A stretch of 64,000 nucleotides of DNA from Jaapia argillacea MUCL 33604. Its lineage: Eukaryota > Basidiomycota > Agaricomycetes > Jaapiales > Jaapiaceae. The position numbers and the translations under genes are program-made. Below the pieces are notes generated by a model. It was not told the origin of the DNA. It saw only the letters and a list, made by a program, of their open reading frames with translations, and searched no databases. Positions 24,031 through 35,361 of this stretch are shown in pieces. The stretch spans positions 401,036 through 465,035 of the forward strand of contig KL197719.1 in NCBI GenBank assembly GCA_000697665.1, in the 5' to 3' direction. The stretch's first letter is position 1. Each line of letters begins with the position of its first letter.

Positions 24031-24772
24031 ATGCTCTCCTCCGCTCGCTCAGCCGTCGCCTCTGCAGGTTTTGGGCGTCGTGCAGCCTCCACGATTGCAC
24101 TCAAATATTCAAATGCAGTCTACAAGGCCGCCCTCTCAAAATCACCTCAGGTCTTGAACAAAGTTCAGACCGACTTGAACGCCATTGCTTCAGTCCTCAA
24201 GAGCACACCCGAGCTCGACGGCTTCGTTCACAACCCCAGCCTCACCACCAAGGACCGTGAAACCGGTCTCTCCGTTCTCTATCAGCAGGCAGAGGGGTCG
24301 AAGAAGGAGCCGCTTTCTGACATCACCAAGAATTTGTTCTCCGTGTTGTCAGACAATGCGAGGCTTGGAGAGACACTGGGTGTTATCGAGGGGTTCAATG
24401 AGCTGGTTGCGCTGTACAAGGGAGAGCTGTCAGTGATCGTCACGTCGGCCTCGCCGTTGCCCAAGGATACGCTGTCGCGTCTCGAGACCACATTGAAGCA
24501 ATCCCAGACAGCACAGCAGGCCAAGACTCTTAAAATCACGAACAAGGTACCTACCACTTTCAGTGAAATTGTGACTATCTTTCATGGAATCTTTGCACAG
24601 GTCAACCCCAGCATCTTGGGAGGCATTGTCGTCGATTTTGGGGAGAAGAGCATTGATTTGAGTGTGTCGTCGCGGGTCAACAAATTGAACAGCCTTCTAC
24701 AACGTACGTCGTTCGATTTTCAGTTCAGATTGACGGTACTGAGTTTTTTTGACTCCATTAGAGTCGGTATGA
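24031..24772 (+). CDS. ATP5: ATP synthase OSCP subunit (subunit 5), mitochondrial
   Basis: Peripheral-stalk subunit of the F1Fo ATP synthase that caps F1. The start MLSSARSAVASAGFGRRAAS at 24031 is an Arg/Ser/Ala-rich presequence typical of matrix import; an upstream in-frame start at 23977 is less likely. The OSCP/delta body follows: TIALKYSNAVYKAALSKSPQ, VQTDLNAIASVLKSTPELDG, FVHNPSLTTKDR, LSDITKNLFSVLSDNARLGE, and GELSVIVTSASPLPKDTL. After a GTACCT-ACAG intron (about 24547-24600) comes the family signature VNPSILGGIVVDFGEKSIDLSV. A last intron (GTACGT to TTAG, about 24703-24761) joins the terminal codons to give LLQQSV and TGA at 24770-24772. Length (about 210 residues) fits the family. 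Confidence 0.93.
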
Positions 24773-25094
24773 TCGGGCGGCGAATTTGTTGGAGTAGTAG
24801 ATACGGGTGCACCATCCTCTGTACACGTATACTTGATGCCACTCGACCACATAGATTGAATTGTAAGGGGCCTCGTCGACAATGCTTGGAACCTTGGGAG
24901 TGGTTCAATATTTTGGGCTTTCCGGAGCATCTCGAGGCATTGGTCGCTTACGTCAGCGAGTTGTGTTGCGGTGAATGGCTTGAAACCTCCTTTAGACACT
25001 ACAAGCACACTGCTTCTGCTTGGCTTACTGCACTGGCTATACTGTTGAATATCACCCCACCTTATACCCTGACGCGCAGGTATATTTCGCGATT

Positions 25095-28000
25095 ATGGTT
25101 GCAAGGGATGCGTCCCCTGGACCAGGTTGGGCGACTTTGAGAGGTTTGCCTTTGTCCATACACTCATTCACTTTTGGAATCGACCCAGCTCAAGAGAACA
25201 TTAGAACCCACCGCATCCACTGCTCCTTCGGAGACAGAGGAGGATTATCAAGCAATTCAGCACACCACTTCTACAAAGAAGAGGAAACCTCCTCAAGGCC
25301 CATCACCCCAGCGGAAACCCAAGTTTCCAAGGTTAGCCAATGCCAACGAGAGCATAGATCCCACCCCGAAAAAAGGAACTGCAAGGAAAAGTGCGGCGAC
25401 TGCGCGAGCTGCATCACGTTCGGGGAGCGGTTCGGCTCGCTTGAGAGACAATGGTGATCTATCTCGCTCTCCTCCACCTCGACGGTCCCAGCCTTCCTCA
25501 GGAGCAGGTCCTCCACAGATCGCTCAGTCTATCACAGAGGCATATTCATCCCGTCCATCTGGTTCGACGTCAGCCCTTCCCAGCCGTCCCCGGTCTTCCA
25601 ATTCCTCTAGCACCGACGATAACACTCGCACAAGAACTTTCGTCAAGGACTCGGGCCCTTCCTCCTCTGCCCGCCCAACAACTCCCCCTCTATCGCGCAG
25701 AGGTTTTGGCGCTACCAATCCATTGAACCGCAGGAATACATCAATGGGAATTCCGTTTCGCCGACAACGCACGCCTGAAAGCTCTCGAGATTCTACCTCA
25801 TCTCCCGATTTACCTGATACGTTATCCCAATCATTGACCCAGGGACAATCACGGAACCCACCGAAACGGCATGGGAAGGAGGCTCAGAGTACTAGGGTTA
25901 TCGCAATGTCAGGAAGTAGGGCTCACGAGAAGAGGAGAGCGACAATCTCTCGTATGTACATCCTTAAGTTTGTGCGGCTCCCCTAGTGTAACCCCACCCG
26001 CTTCCTTGAATAGATCGTGAAACGCCTGTGAGTCCAGCAAAGTCAGACCAGACGATGACTCCAATCCACAATCGTGAGATATGACCTGGATTGCCTTTGT
26101 TCGACAGAATGTTTACCATTCTTGCTTTTCCTCTTTGAATTACCAGGTAACCGCGCACGTAACAATGTCAGCAAGGACCGCCGTAAGACAATGCAAACCA
26201 TTTCGATTTCGAGCGATGAGCGGGCTTCACCCGACCCCCTACCCAACACTCAGCGACGTCTGTCCAGAGGCCCCGTGCTCCAAGGGACTGGAAAAGTCGA
26301 TGACCCCCTCACAATCATCGATGATGACGATGACGACGACATCCCAGCGAGTACACAGAATCCCTCTTCGTCGAGTCGCACGCGTTCACATATTGTCCGG
26401 AAAGTAATCGATCTTGATGACTCCGATGAGGAGGGTACCCCACCGTCTGTTTCGCTCTTTCCGAACCGAGTACAGTCACAACCAGTTCGAGAGCAAAGTC
26501 ACGTCGACGACGACGACGATCCTTTCGCAAGCAACCCTCCGCTTGATGTGCCTCAGGTCTATAGCCCTGATAATACTCATGAAGATTGGATGCAGGACAC
26601 AGAGCAAGATGCCTCGTTCAATCCGGATTCGACAGCGGACCCGGGAGCCATGGATATCGCGGTTTCCCCTCATGTTACTACTGAACACATCGCCCCTGAT
26701 GCTATAGAACTCGCATCTCCGAACATATTGAATGCTGATCAGCTGTTTGCCGTCCAGGCCACCGAATCCTCCCAGGAACACGGGAACCACCCGTCCGAGT
26801 CGCTAGTCATGCCCATCGACGTCCATAGCGTTGCAAGTCCCGTAAATGTCCCTATGGAGCTAGAACCCACCGTCCCTGACATACAGAGGTCAGAGCAGTT
26901 ATCAACCGTCGATTCCCCCCAGCAACCTTCTATCGATGAAGCGAGCGCACCACGAAAACCAGGTCGCGCTCGGCGACTCAAAAACTGGGAGCTGTCATAT
27001 GGAGGAGCAGGCGGCTTCTTTGGTCGCTCGTTTATAACAGGAGCTCACAACTCTGCGGCGTACCGTCGAACGAATGATGAAAGACCTGGAGGTCGTGACC
27101 TGCCTTCCAGTCCAGCGGATATGGAGCAATCAGCAGTCAGTGTCACCAATCTTTCAGACCAGCTGCCATTCCACGCCGCTTCCGATGGAGGCGGAACCCC
27201 CAGCGACGGAGCACAGCCCCACCTAACTTCAGCCGTTCCCAACGCAGATACAAGAGATAACTCTGGTAAGGCAACCGTTATATATCCTTGGCAAATCCTG
27301 AGTATTGATCCAGTCCCATGTTCACTATCGTCATGTTGTGGAGATGTAGAAGGTACCTTGACCCACCTTTCACCAGCGCGATCAATCCAACATGTGGGAG
27401 TGGATGGTGTTGAAATTCAGCCATGCGAACCCCATTCAGACATATCGCCATCACCAAGTAATGGGGTGCCTGTTGAACATGACTTTCTCTCCGATGACCC
27501 CCAAGTGGTGGAGCATGAGGTGAGATCTGATACAGCCAACGCATCGGTCTGTTTCATTTCGCCTTGTCGCACAGCGTACTCATAGCAGAGACTAGGTGCC
27601 CACTGGTGACCCCGTAGAGCTTGACCAATCTGTGCCCGAGAACAAGAGGACTTCCACTTTGCTTGAAGTGCTTCGTGACGCGGAGACTCGAGTGGAGCCG
27701 AACTCAACTTCCTCTCTAACAACAACGGTCTCTAATACCGTGATCATTGACCTAACCTTGGACTCTGATGAGGAAGAAGAGGAAGCCCTGAGATCCGCAA
27801 TGCGCCTGGAGGCCTTACTTCCTCAGGTTTCGCCGTCCCAGAAGCGGGGTAAGCTTCATGTTCCCTCTCACCGGATCTTCATTGACGATCACATACAGAG
27901 GCCTTTGACTCATCTCTGGAATCACTGTCACGCCAACCATTAGGCTCCGCTTCGGCTCACACACCTGATGGTACCCCCGAACTATGTGCTACTGGTAAAT

Positions 28001-30331
28001 CGAAGGAACCTTCTATCGTCAAAAACCACCGAAGTTCCTCTATGCAAGAGTTACTCAATATTCGGAAGAAGCTGACGAATCCCAGCGCCCTTGCAACACA
28101 ACCGAACGATCTTCCCTCCGAGCCATTGCGACATTCGATACCCTCAGCACCAGTAGCTCAGCTGCCAATCGACAACGCAGTCCCTTTAAGCACTGCGACC
28201 TCTGCTCTTCCTGCGATGGCTTCTGCGACAGATTTGAAAGCCGGTTTGCCGGAATGCCCGCCCGTCGTTCCGCAAGTCTACCGTGAAGAAGTTTGCACTA
28301 ACGTCACCTCTCGCCATTTCAACTCTCAATCATCCACGCCAGCTATTCCCGTCGGACCCACGGCACAGTTCGAACCTCTGGAAGTCCGTCGTCCCATTTC
28401 TTTCCATTCTGTGTCTACTCACTACCCAGAACAGCGTGATGAACCCATGCAAATCGAAGACCCCGGTCGGTCCCATCGCGAGATGGTCGCTGCAGCACCT
28501 GTTACTCTAGAGACATTCCCCCAAGATGGCGAGGACGAGGACGTTGACGATTCTTACGAAATCCAACCGCTAGGCCGTAGGAGGCATGTTGCACGTCAAC
28601 GTGAATCCTCAGATTCGAACGACGAACTCTGGGAATTGATGTACCCAGAATCTACGGACGCTGAAGTAAGAGTTTCTAAGACTTCCTCGGCGTTGTTCCT
28701 TATACCCTTCTAGATGTCCGATGAGCAAGTGCAGGGTTTGTTGAATACACAGCGAGATTCTGCGCCTTCCCAATCCTATTCGGCGTCCGTAGATCGGGTA
28801 ACGAGGCGAAATCCAAGGCGGTCCACTCGATCCGGCACATCCTCAAGCGATCCGATGGATCTCTTTGACGACTCATTCTCTGACCCCATGCCGTCAGCCA
28901 TCGCGAGACCCAGTGGTAGAAGAGGAGTCTCGGATGAACTCGTCTCGGGCTTGCGGGATATCCATCTGGGTGGACAAATGACATGGATCGATTACCGGGA
29001 CCTTATGCGAGAATATGCCCCGGACGTCAAGCTGGCCAAAGATCTTCCTCACCAAATCCAAGACCGTATGAATGCACTTCCTCCTCTATTTCGGAGGTCT
29101 GACATGGCCAGAGCTCTCCTCGAGGCCGCCATCAGCGCAAACACGGCTGAAGACGAACCAACTGCCCCACCCATCAGCATCATCAACAATATCGACGACG
29201 ATGTTGTCCCGCCTTGGGAATTCCATTACTCCAACAAGTTGTGGCACGGCGATGGCGTCCCGCTTCCCAACCCTCTGAATTTGGTCAGTTGTGACTGTGA
29301 AGGCCCGTGCAATCCGAAGTCCAAGACATGTGCATGCGTCCGACGTCAAGCAAAGTACATCGACAAAGAGACAAGGATCGACGGATTCATGTACGACGCT
29401 TACGGGCGTTTGAAAGAGTCTGGGCAGCCCATTTTCGAGTGTAACGAATTTTGCGGGTGTTCAGACGATTGCACCAACAGAGTCAGTTCATCTAGTATTC
29501 ATGCATCCACCATCTCATTCCATTTCTAAGGTTGTACAACACGGGCGAAAGTGTGAGATCCATATCGTTAAGACCAAGGATAAGGGCTGGGGTGAGCCTT
29601 CCGTCCTGTGTCTCCCACTACGTCTGACCTAGATTCAAGGGGTATTTGCTGGTAATAAGAAAATCCCCGCTGGCACGTTCCTGGGTATTTATTCCGGTGA
29701 GATTCTTACAGAGAGAGAAGGGGAGGAGAGGGGCATGTAAGTCACATATTGGATCCTCACAATGACATGACATAAGATTGACTTCTTACCTTTCCAGAAA
29801 ATACAACAAGTTTGGACGAACATACCTCTTTGACATTGACTTCGGTCATCTCCAGAGTGAGGACAAGGATTGGTCAAATACTTATGTTATGGATGCTTAT
29901 CACGCCGGGAATGTGAGTGACTTAGTAGTCTGCTTCCGTTCAAGACTGACTCGTCGTATCATCAGTTCACGCGATTTTTGGTAATTTGAAGCCACATACT
30001 TGATTGCAAGTTCTTACAAACGAATTTAGAACCATAGCTGTGACCCAAACTGCTGGATCAACGCATGTTACATTAATGAAGACAACATTCAGAAGCCTCT
30101 CCTCACTATCTTCACATTTCGTGATGTGGAGCCAAAGGAGGAACTGTGTTTCTCGTACTATGGAGAACAAGATGATGAAAATGTAAGAGATCTTCTGCCT
30201 CGACATCAGACTGAGGTTGACTGTGAAACCAGGGCGATCCCGGCTCTCCCGATGCACCTGGAAGTGATGCCGTTTATCGTCCTTGTATGTGTGGGACCGC
30301 CCGTTGCACAGGGCGGATGTGGAAAACTTGA
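25095..30331 (+). CDS. SET-domain histone H3K9 methyltransferase (Suv39/Clr4 class) with long disordered N-terminus
   Basis: Writes H3K9 methylation for heterochromatin. The C-terminal catalytic unit is complete. The pre-SET has all nine zinc-cluster cysteines (CDCEGPC, CAC, then CNEFCGCSDDC at about 29287-29480). The SET domain begins KGWGVFAGNKKIPAGTFLGIYSGEIL and holds DAYHAGNFTRFLNHSCDPNC, with a 15-nt exon plus the NHSCDPNC exon at about 30029. LCFSYYGEQ follows, and the post-SET CMCGTARC ends at TGA 30329-30331. Upstream exons (from about 25200, with introns near 25946-26013, 26070-26149, 27265-27355, 27520-27595 and 28665-28713) are open, low-complexity and Ser/Pro/Asp-rich. They contain IIDDDDDDD, KVIDLDDSDEE and VIIDLTLDSDEEE, which are SUMO-interacting-type motifs. 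No chromodomain was seen. The start is uncertain: ATG 25095 (MVARDASPGP) spliced to 25205 fits the phase. A two-gene split at ATG 28714 is possible but less likely because a good intron joins the parts. Confidence 0.78.
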
Positions 30332-30565
30332 GGTTTTTTACTGTTCTATATGTATTCTCACTATTTGTTCAGTCTGTATTTGTCAAATATTGTTTGTATT
30401 GCAGCGGCGAGACGTTGAGGTTTGGCCTTCATTGAAATTCATATGAACATCAACCGTCCAGTTATCGTGACTGTGGTGTGACCGATCGCGTTCCAAGCAA
30501 GTCTCGAAAGTCATGATCCCGTCTGACACCATATCACCATTGGACCAACTTGCAACTGCATAGCC

Positions 30566-32897
30566 ATGCCCGTCAAGCTCAAGGACCAGAAAGTCACTGG
30601 TACGTGGAAGCCACCCGTCACCGACGACCAGGCATTCATTTCCTCCTCACAGTAACCTGGTATGTCTATAATCGACCCGAATTTGTCCCCTGGCAGTGAT
30701 CTCCTTTAAGTCCAGTTTGCTCATGTCAAATCGCCGAGGCGGACATTAACCGCCACCTGGATACGTCTTGCTTGGACACGACTGCTGATGCAACCACCTC
30801 AAACTTGTCGTTGTCGACCCCGAAAGGAGCCTCCAATGCAGCCAATCGCTCCAAAGCTTTGGCCCCAATTTTCAGCCAGGTCGCCAAGTCCGTTACACAC
30901 GATATGAGCAGTGCTATGCCCATACAGCCACGCTCAGCAGAAGGTGCCAACAAACGTGCTCTTCAATCGCGGCAACCCTTGGGGAGCCCTCCACCAAAGC
31001 GACAGAAACTGCTCGGACCGTCCGCTGCGACCTCCTTAGCCCCTCTTGCAGAACGACTGCGACCGGGTTCTCTGGAGGACTTTGTTGGTCAAAAGCATCT
31101 GATTGGCTCTGATTCCTTGTTAATGAACCTTGTCAGTGACGGTTTAGTCGGGAGCATGATCCTGTGGGGCCCACCTGGGTACGTGTGCAACTTTGGCTTA
31201 CTAAATAAGACACGACTGAAGGACTTGCGCTGATAGATGCGGCAAGACCACGTTGGCTCGACTTTTGGCCTCTCATACAAATGCTATCTTCAAGGAACTT
31301 AGCGCCACAGACGTTGGCATCAAAGAAATTCGTGCTGTCTTTGAAGACGCAAGGCGTTCACTTGCGTCATCTGGGAAGTAAGTATCTCAGATGTTCGGTA
31401 CAAACCAATTCCAATAAATTACAGGAAAACCATCCTATTCTTAGATGAAGTGCATAGATTTAACAAAGCGCAACAAGTAAGCCTTAGGTTTCGTCACTTT
31501 ACCGAAAATAACACTTCCGCGTAGGATATCTTCCTACCATATGTTGAACAAGGTCATATCCAGGTTTGAGAAGTCACGACTGTGTCGCCTGTTTCACTAA
31601 CGCCGTAGTAGCTCATTGGTGCAACCACGGAAAACCCATCGTTCAAGGTGACAGGTGCCCTCTTGAGTCGCTGTCGGTTAGTAGCTCTTCATTGCTATCC
31701 TCCTTTTGTCCCACTGACAAGGCCTGTATCGCTTAGGGTATTTGTTCTCGAGCGGCTCACTGACGAGGACATTTCGGAGATTATCACTCGGGCCATCGAG
31801 CGCCTTTCATCGGCACCTTCACAGCACGAGCCCACACAGACTGGAGGCTCCGCTCCCCAAGCCTCACCTTCACTGGTAGCTTCTGATGAACACCCATCCT
31901 CCTCGCAATCTTCCACTTCGACGGCTGTAGGCGGCTCGTCAACCTTCTCCCAAGTAACTCCTCGAGTGCTCTCTTCAATTGTTTCTCTTTCCTCGGGAGA
32001 TGCCAGAACGGCGCTCTCCCTTGTCGAACTCGTCACTGCTTCGTCGAAGGATGTCAGTGAGGCCAAGCTGCTATCATTATTGCGCCGATCGGTGTCTACC
32101 TCGTACGATAGGACGGGCGATGATCGGTATGATATGATATCTGCGTTGCACAAGAGTGTGCGCGGCAGCGACGGCAATGCAGCGATGTATTGGTTAGCTA
32201 GGATGTTGACCGCTGGAGAGGATCCGATGTATATCGTGAGGAGGATGGTGGTTTGTGCCAGCGAAGACATTGGACTTGCTGACAACCATGCACTGCCTCT
32301 GGTACGCCCTTTTTTGCTGACTTGGATTCTGGTTCCGTGGAGGTGATCGTTGGATGCATCAGGCAATGGCAACTTTACAGGCATGCCAGACGATTGGTAT
32401 GCCCGAGTGCAGAATCAACTTAGCGCATCTGGTATCGTATCTTTCCGAGGCTCCGAAATCCACGAGGGCGTACGAGGCGTACAATCGTGCAGAAGCAGCT
32501 GCGAAATTGGATCCTACAATACCGGTGCCGATGCAGGTATGTGCAAGTCTCTTCTTTGTGGAGAGTTTGCCTCACACGACGCTAGGCCCGCAATGCACCA
32601 ACGAAGTTAATGAAACAGCTGGGCTATTCTCAAGGATATCGCTACAATCCCGAATATGCGTATGTAGACATGAGCGTCCACGAACCCCCGCTGATCTATT
32701 GGCACTTTGGTAGGCATCCTGTTCATAACGAGTATATGCCGATTCAGTTCAAGGGGGAGGTGTTTCTGCAGAAGGAAGGGGACCTGAGTGGGAAGGTCTG
32801 GGATGAGGATGCACTGAGACAATGGGAGCTTGAGGTGAACAGAGGACGGGATTGGGAGGGAAGAGCCGGGGGAGGAGGGACTGAGGGTGATATCTAG
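30566..32897 (+). CDS. MGS1: Mgs1/WRNIP1-type AAA+ ATPase with N-terminal UBZ finger
   Basis: Replication-stress clamp-loader-like ATPase that binds ubiquitinated PCNA. Exon 1 (30566-30599) encodes MPVKLKDQKVT. A 7-nt microexon (30653-30659) and the exon from 30711 then complete a UBZ4 finger: VTCPVCSCQIAEADINRHLDTSC. The AAA+ core follows: PLAERLRPGSLEDFVGQKHL, Walker A GPPGCGKTTLA (split by an intron between GPPG and CGKT), FKELSATDVGIKEIRAVFEDAR, Walker B ILFLDEVHRFNKAQQD, FLPYVEQGHIQLIGATTENPSF and ALLSRCRVFVL. A Ser-rich insert sits within the lid. The C-terminal MgsA region has ALHKSVRGSDGNAAMYWLARML, ASEDIGLADNHAL, QACQTIGMPECRINLAHLVSYL and HPVHNEYMPIQFKGEVFL. The stop TAG is at 32895-32897. 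Only 170 bp separate it from the next gene on the same strand. Confidence 0.9.
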
Positions 32898-33067
32898 TCA
32901 CTACCACGCTGTATGCCGAACCGTCCAGAACTCCTACAGTCTGCACTTGATGACGAAACATATAAATAAATGTGACATGTGAACGGCAGGAGTTTAGGGC
33001 AGGCAAAAGGAGCGGCAAGCGGTGGGTATGAGGAGGCAAAGCTGATTGTGCCAACAAGCAATTGACG

Positions 33068-34084
33068 ATGCCTGTTCTCCCCCCGCCGCTTGTGGGCGTC
33101 GACGACAAGCCATTTCGCGTCTTGTTGACAGGATTTGGAGTAAAGTCTCTTCCTCTTAACTTTTCCCCATTCTGGCCCCCCTAATCTCCTCCAGCGTAGC
33201 CTTTCTCTCGCTATGCTGAAAATCCCTCCTGGCTGGCCGTCAAACCCCTCCACAATGTCGTCCTTGACGTCGATCCTCCTCCCGTACCCGTATCTCACCA
33301 TGATCAATCCGTCATGGCCGTCAACGAACCCGGCCGTCGGCAGATCCATATCACTACTCTGATGGTACCCGTCACTTATGAAGCCGTACTGTCTCTGGTG
33401 CCGGGCTTCCATACGCGTCCGCCCACCTTGCCAGAACCCCATGATCCTGCATTTCCGATCCCCGCTCCTCCAGAGGGCGGTTATGACTTTATATTACATG
33501 TGGGCGTGGCTGGGCGCGGCCCACTTCGAATGGAGAAATTAGGACATAAGCTCGGATATGGCATGAAAGATGCGCAAGGGAAATTGGCACCCATTGTGGA
33601 ACTCACCGCGAGTGGAGGCACCGCTGAGATTACGGAGGCTGAAAGGATTGAGAGAGAAAGACTACCTGTCGCGAGTGTGGACGTCAGCGGGGATGGAGGG
33701 GACCAGCCAGTCCGAGGGTTTGGAAAGGGATATGAGATTTTCGACGAGGAGATTTATACCGATATTGATGTCGAGCGGCTTGTCGCCGTCATGAAAGAAT
33801 CAGGGTACCAGGTTTGTATTTTCCATGACCCTTTTGTCCAAAATCTTGAACATTTCCGACAGATTTACACTTCAATGGATGCCGGTCACTATCTCTGCGA
33901 TTTCATTTACTACTGCTCACTAGCCGAGTCGCGAAGGACCTCATGTCGCCAAGATAAACACGAGAAGGGCAGAGGCAGTCAAGTGTTGTTCCTTCACTGT
34001 CCTCCGGTCCATCAGCCGCTCAGCACGCAGGAGGTTACAGAGGCCTTGAAGAGCATTATAGTGTGGGTAGCTAGGGGGGCGTAA
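33068..34084 (+). CDS. Pyroglutamyl peptidase I-like cysteine peptidase (C15 family)
   Basis: Removes N-terminal pyroglutamate from peptides; cytosolic. The start MPVLPPPLVGVDDKPFRVLLTGFG is at 33068. The first intron (GTAAAG donor right after GGA, acceptor GTAG at about 33192) joins to give the family signature GFGPFSRYAENPSWLAV. Later blocks are ITTLMVPVTYEAV, YDFILHVGVAGRGPLRMEKLGHKLGYG, the catalytic-Cys block MDAGHYLCDFIYYCSL and the catalytic-His block VLFLHCPP, with the last helix TQEVTEALKSIIVWVARGA. Cys and His of the C15 triad are visible. The region GYGMKDAQGKLAPIVELTASGG through DVERLVAVMKESGYQ is longer than in bacterial Pcp, as in other fungal members. One more intron (about 33812-33862) precedes IYTSMDAGHYLC. 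The stop TAA is at 34082-34084. Confidence 0.85.
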
Positions 34085-34421
34085 TGTCACTCATTTCAGG
34101 CTCCGTTTGTCCGGGCCCATTGAGACCTTACTTTTCTTGTTGTAGGATAACTCGGACGTTGTGTGTATTGAACGATCTTGTAGCCAATAAAACCATTCTC
34201 GAATACCGAAGGGAGAATTATCCACGGCGTGAGTATGTGCCTCGGGAGTGTTCGCACGAGGAGGCAAGGATACGGAATTGGATGGATTCGTATTCCATAA
34301 AGTAGTCAGACGGGGAGAATCCAGGGGTCAGGACTGGTGGCCTCTATCCACTGCCAGTAAGCCCATCTATCGCCCATGGAGATTCTGCAATCGACAATTC
34401 GTGATTCGTGCGACATGCAAG

Positions 34422-34428
34422 TCACGTG
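34422..34428. promoter_or_regulatory. TCACGTG motif upstream of APS kinase (Cbf1/Met4-type site)
   Basis: TCACGTG lies 74 bp before the APS kinase start codon. In other fungi, sulfate-assimilation genes carry CACGTG sites bound by the Cbf1-Met4 activator, so the position and target gene agree. The palindrome also occurs at 1109-1114 and 1139-1144 before rad10, so by itself it is weak evidence. Confidence 0.45.
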
Positions 34429-34501
34429 TGTTTTTCTATCTTGTACTTAACGGCCATCATGATCACGTCCTCCTCATCCTCATCATCCCCCGTCCTTTGC
34501 A

Positions 34502-35259
34502 ATGGCCACCAACATCGTCTTTCACCAAGGTTCTGTCGACCTCGCAGAACGTGCAGAACTTTTGCAACAAAAGGGCATCACTCTTTGGTTCACTGGTCTC
34601 AGTGCGAGCGGCAAGGTCATTATCGCCCCTGTCTGTTTGTCTCACATCGCTCAAACCCATCTTCCAGTCAACAATTGCTTGCGCTCTTGAACAGCATCTG
34701 CTCCATCTCCACAAGTTCACCTATCGGTTAGATGGTGACAATATCCGATTTGGTCTCAACAAAGACCTCGGCTTTGATGAAAAATCGAGAAACGAAAACA
34801 TTCGACGGATAGGCGAAGTAAGGTCTTGATCTCCTGCCCTTTCAGCCAGTCGCTAAATTATTTCCCTTAAGGTCTCCAAATTGTTTGCGGATTCATGTTG
34901 CATCGCCCTCACCGCTTTCATCTCCCCTTATCGCGCAGATCGCGCTGTGGCTCGCGAACTCCATGAAAAGGCAGGTTTGCCCTTCGTGGAAGTCTTCATC
35001 GACGCCCCCCTTCACGTTGTCGAACAACGTGACCCGAAAGGCCTCTACAAGAAAGCCCGCACTGGTGAAATCAAAGGTACGCTTATACACACTCTTGTCA
35101 TTTGGGTAGATAACTGATCCTCAGATAGATTTCACTGGTATCTCTGCGCCATATGAAGCTCCCCTTAGTCCCGAGATTCACATCAAAACAGACGAGGCCG
35201 ATGTCAAGGAGAGCGTTCGCATCATTACCGACTACCTTTCTTCCCGCGGCTTCATCTGA
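34502..35259 (+). CDS. MET14: Adenylyl-sulfate kinase (APS kinase)
   Basis: Phosphorylates adenosine 5'-phosphosulfate to PAPS in sulfate assimilation. The start [20 protein letters not shown] is at 34502. The P-loop [20 protein letters not shown] is interrupted by an intron between the K and S-T codons (GTCATT to TTCCAG, about 34616-34668). The adenylyl-binding block [20 protein letters not shown] follows, then [76 protein letters not shown], and [13 protein letters not shown]. The ending is [14 protein letters not shown] with TGA at 35257-35259. Length (about 200 residues) and all signature blocks match the single-domain fungal enzyme. It is convergent with the kinase gene, with 102 bp between stops. 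Confidence 0.95.
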
Positions 35260-35361
35260 CTTTGACTAATACAAGTGTCCTATTTAATGTGTGTATCGTA
35301 GAGAAGATGTTGTACCAAGTAGATGTCCTTGAGCCTTCCGCAACAGGTCAGGTTTCCAGAT

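Noticed and set aside
28714-30331. Separate SET-domain gene starting at ATG 28714
   Set aside because: A good intron (GTAAGA to TTCTAG) ends exactly before this ATG and joins it in frame to the preceding long open exon, so one gene is simpler; not fully excluded.
32894-33442. Minus-strand ORF of 182 codons over the pyroglutamyl peptidase gene
   Set aside because: It is the shadow of a well-supported plus-strand gene with catalytic motifs.
34084-34305. Small plus-strand ORF starting at the pyroglutamyl peptidase stop
   Set aside because: No conserved features; it lies in the APS kinase promoter region.
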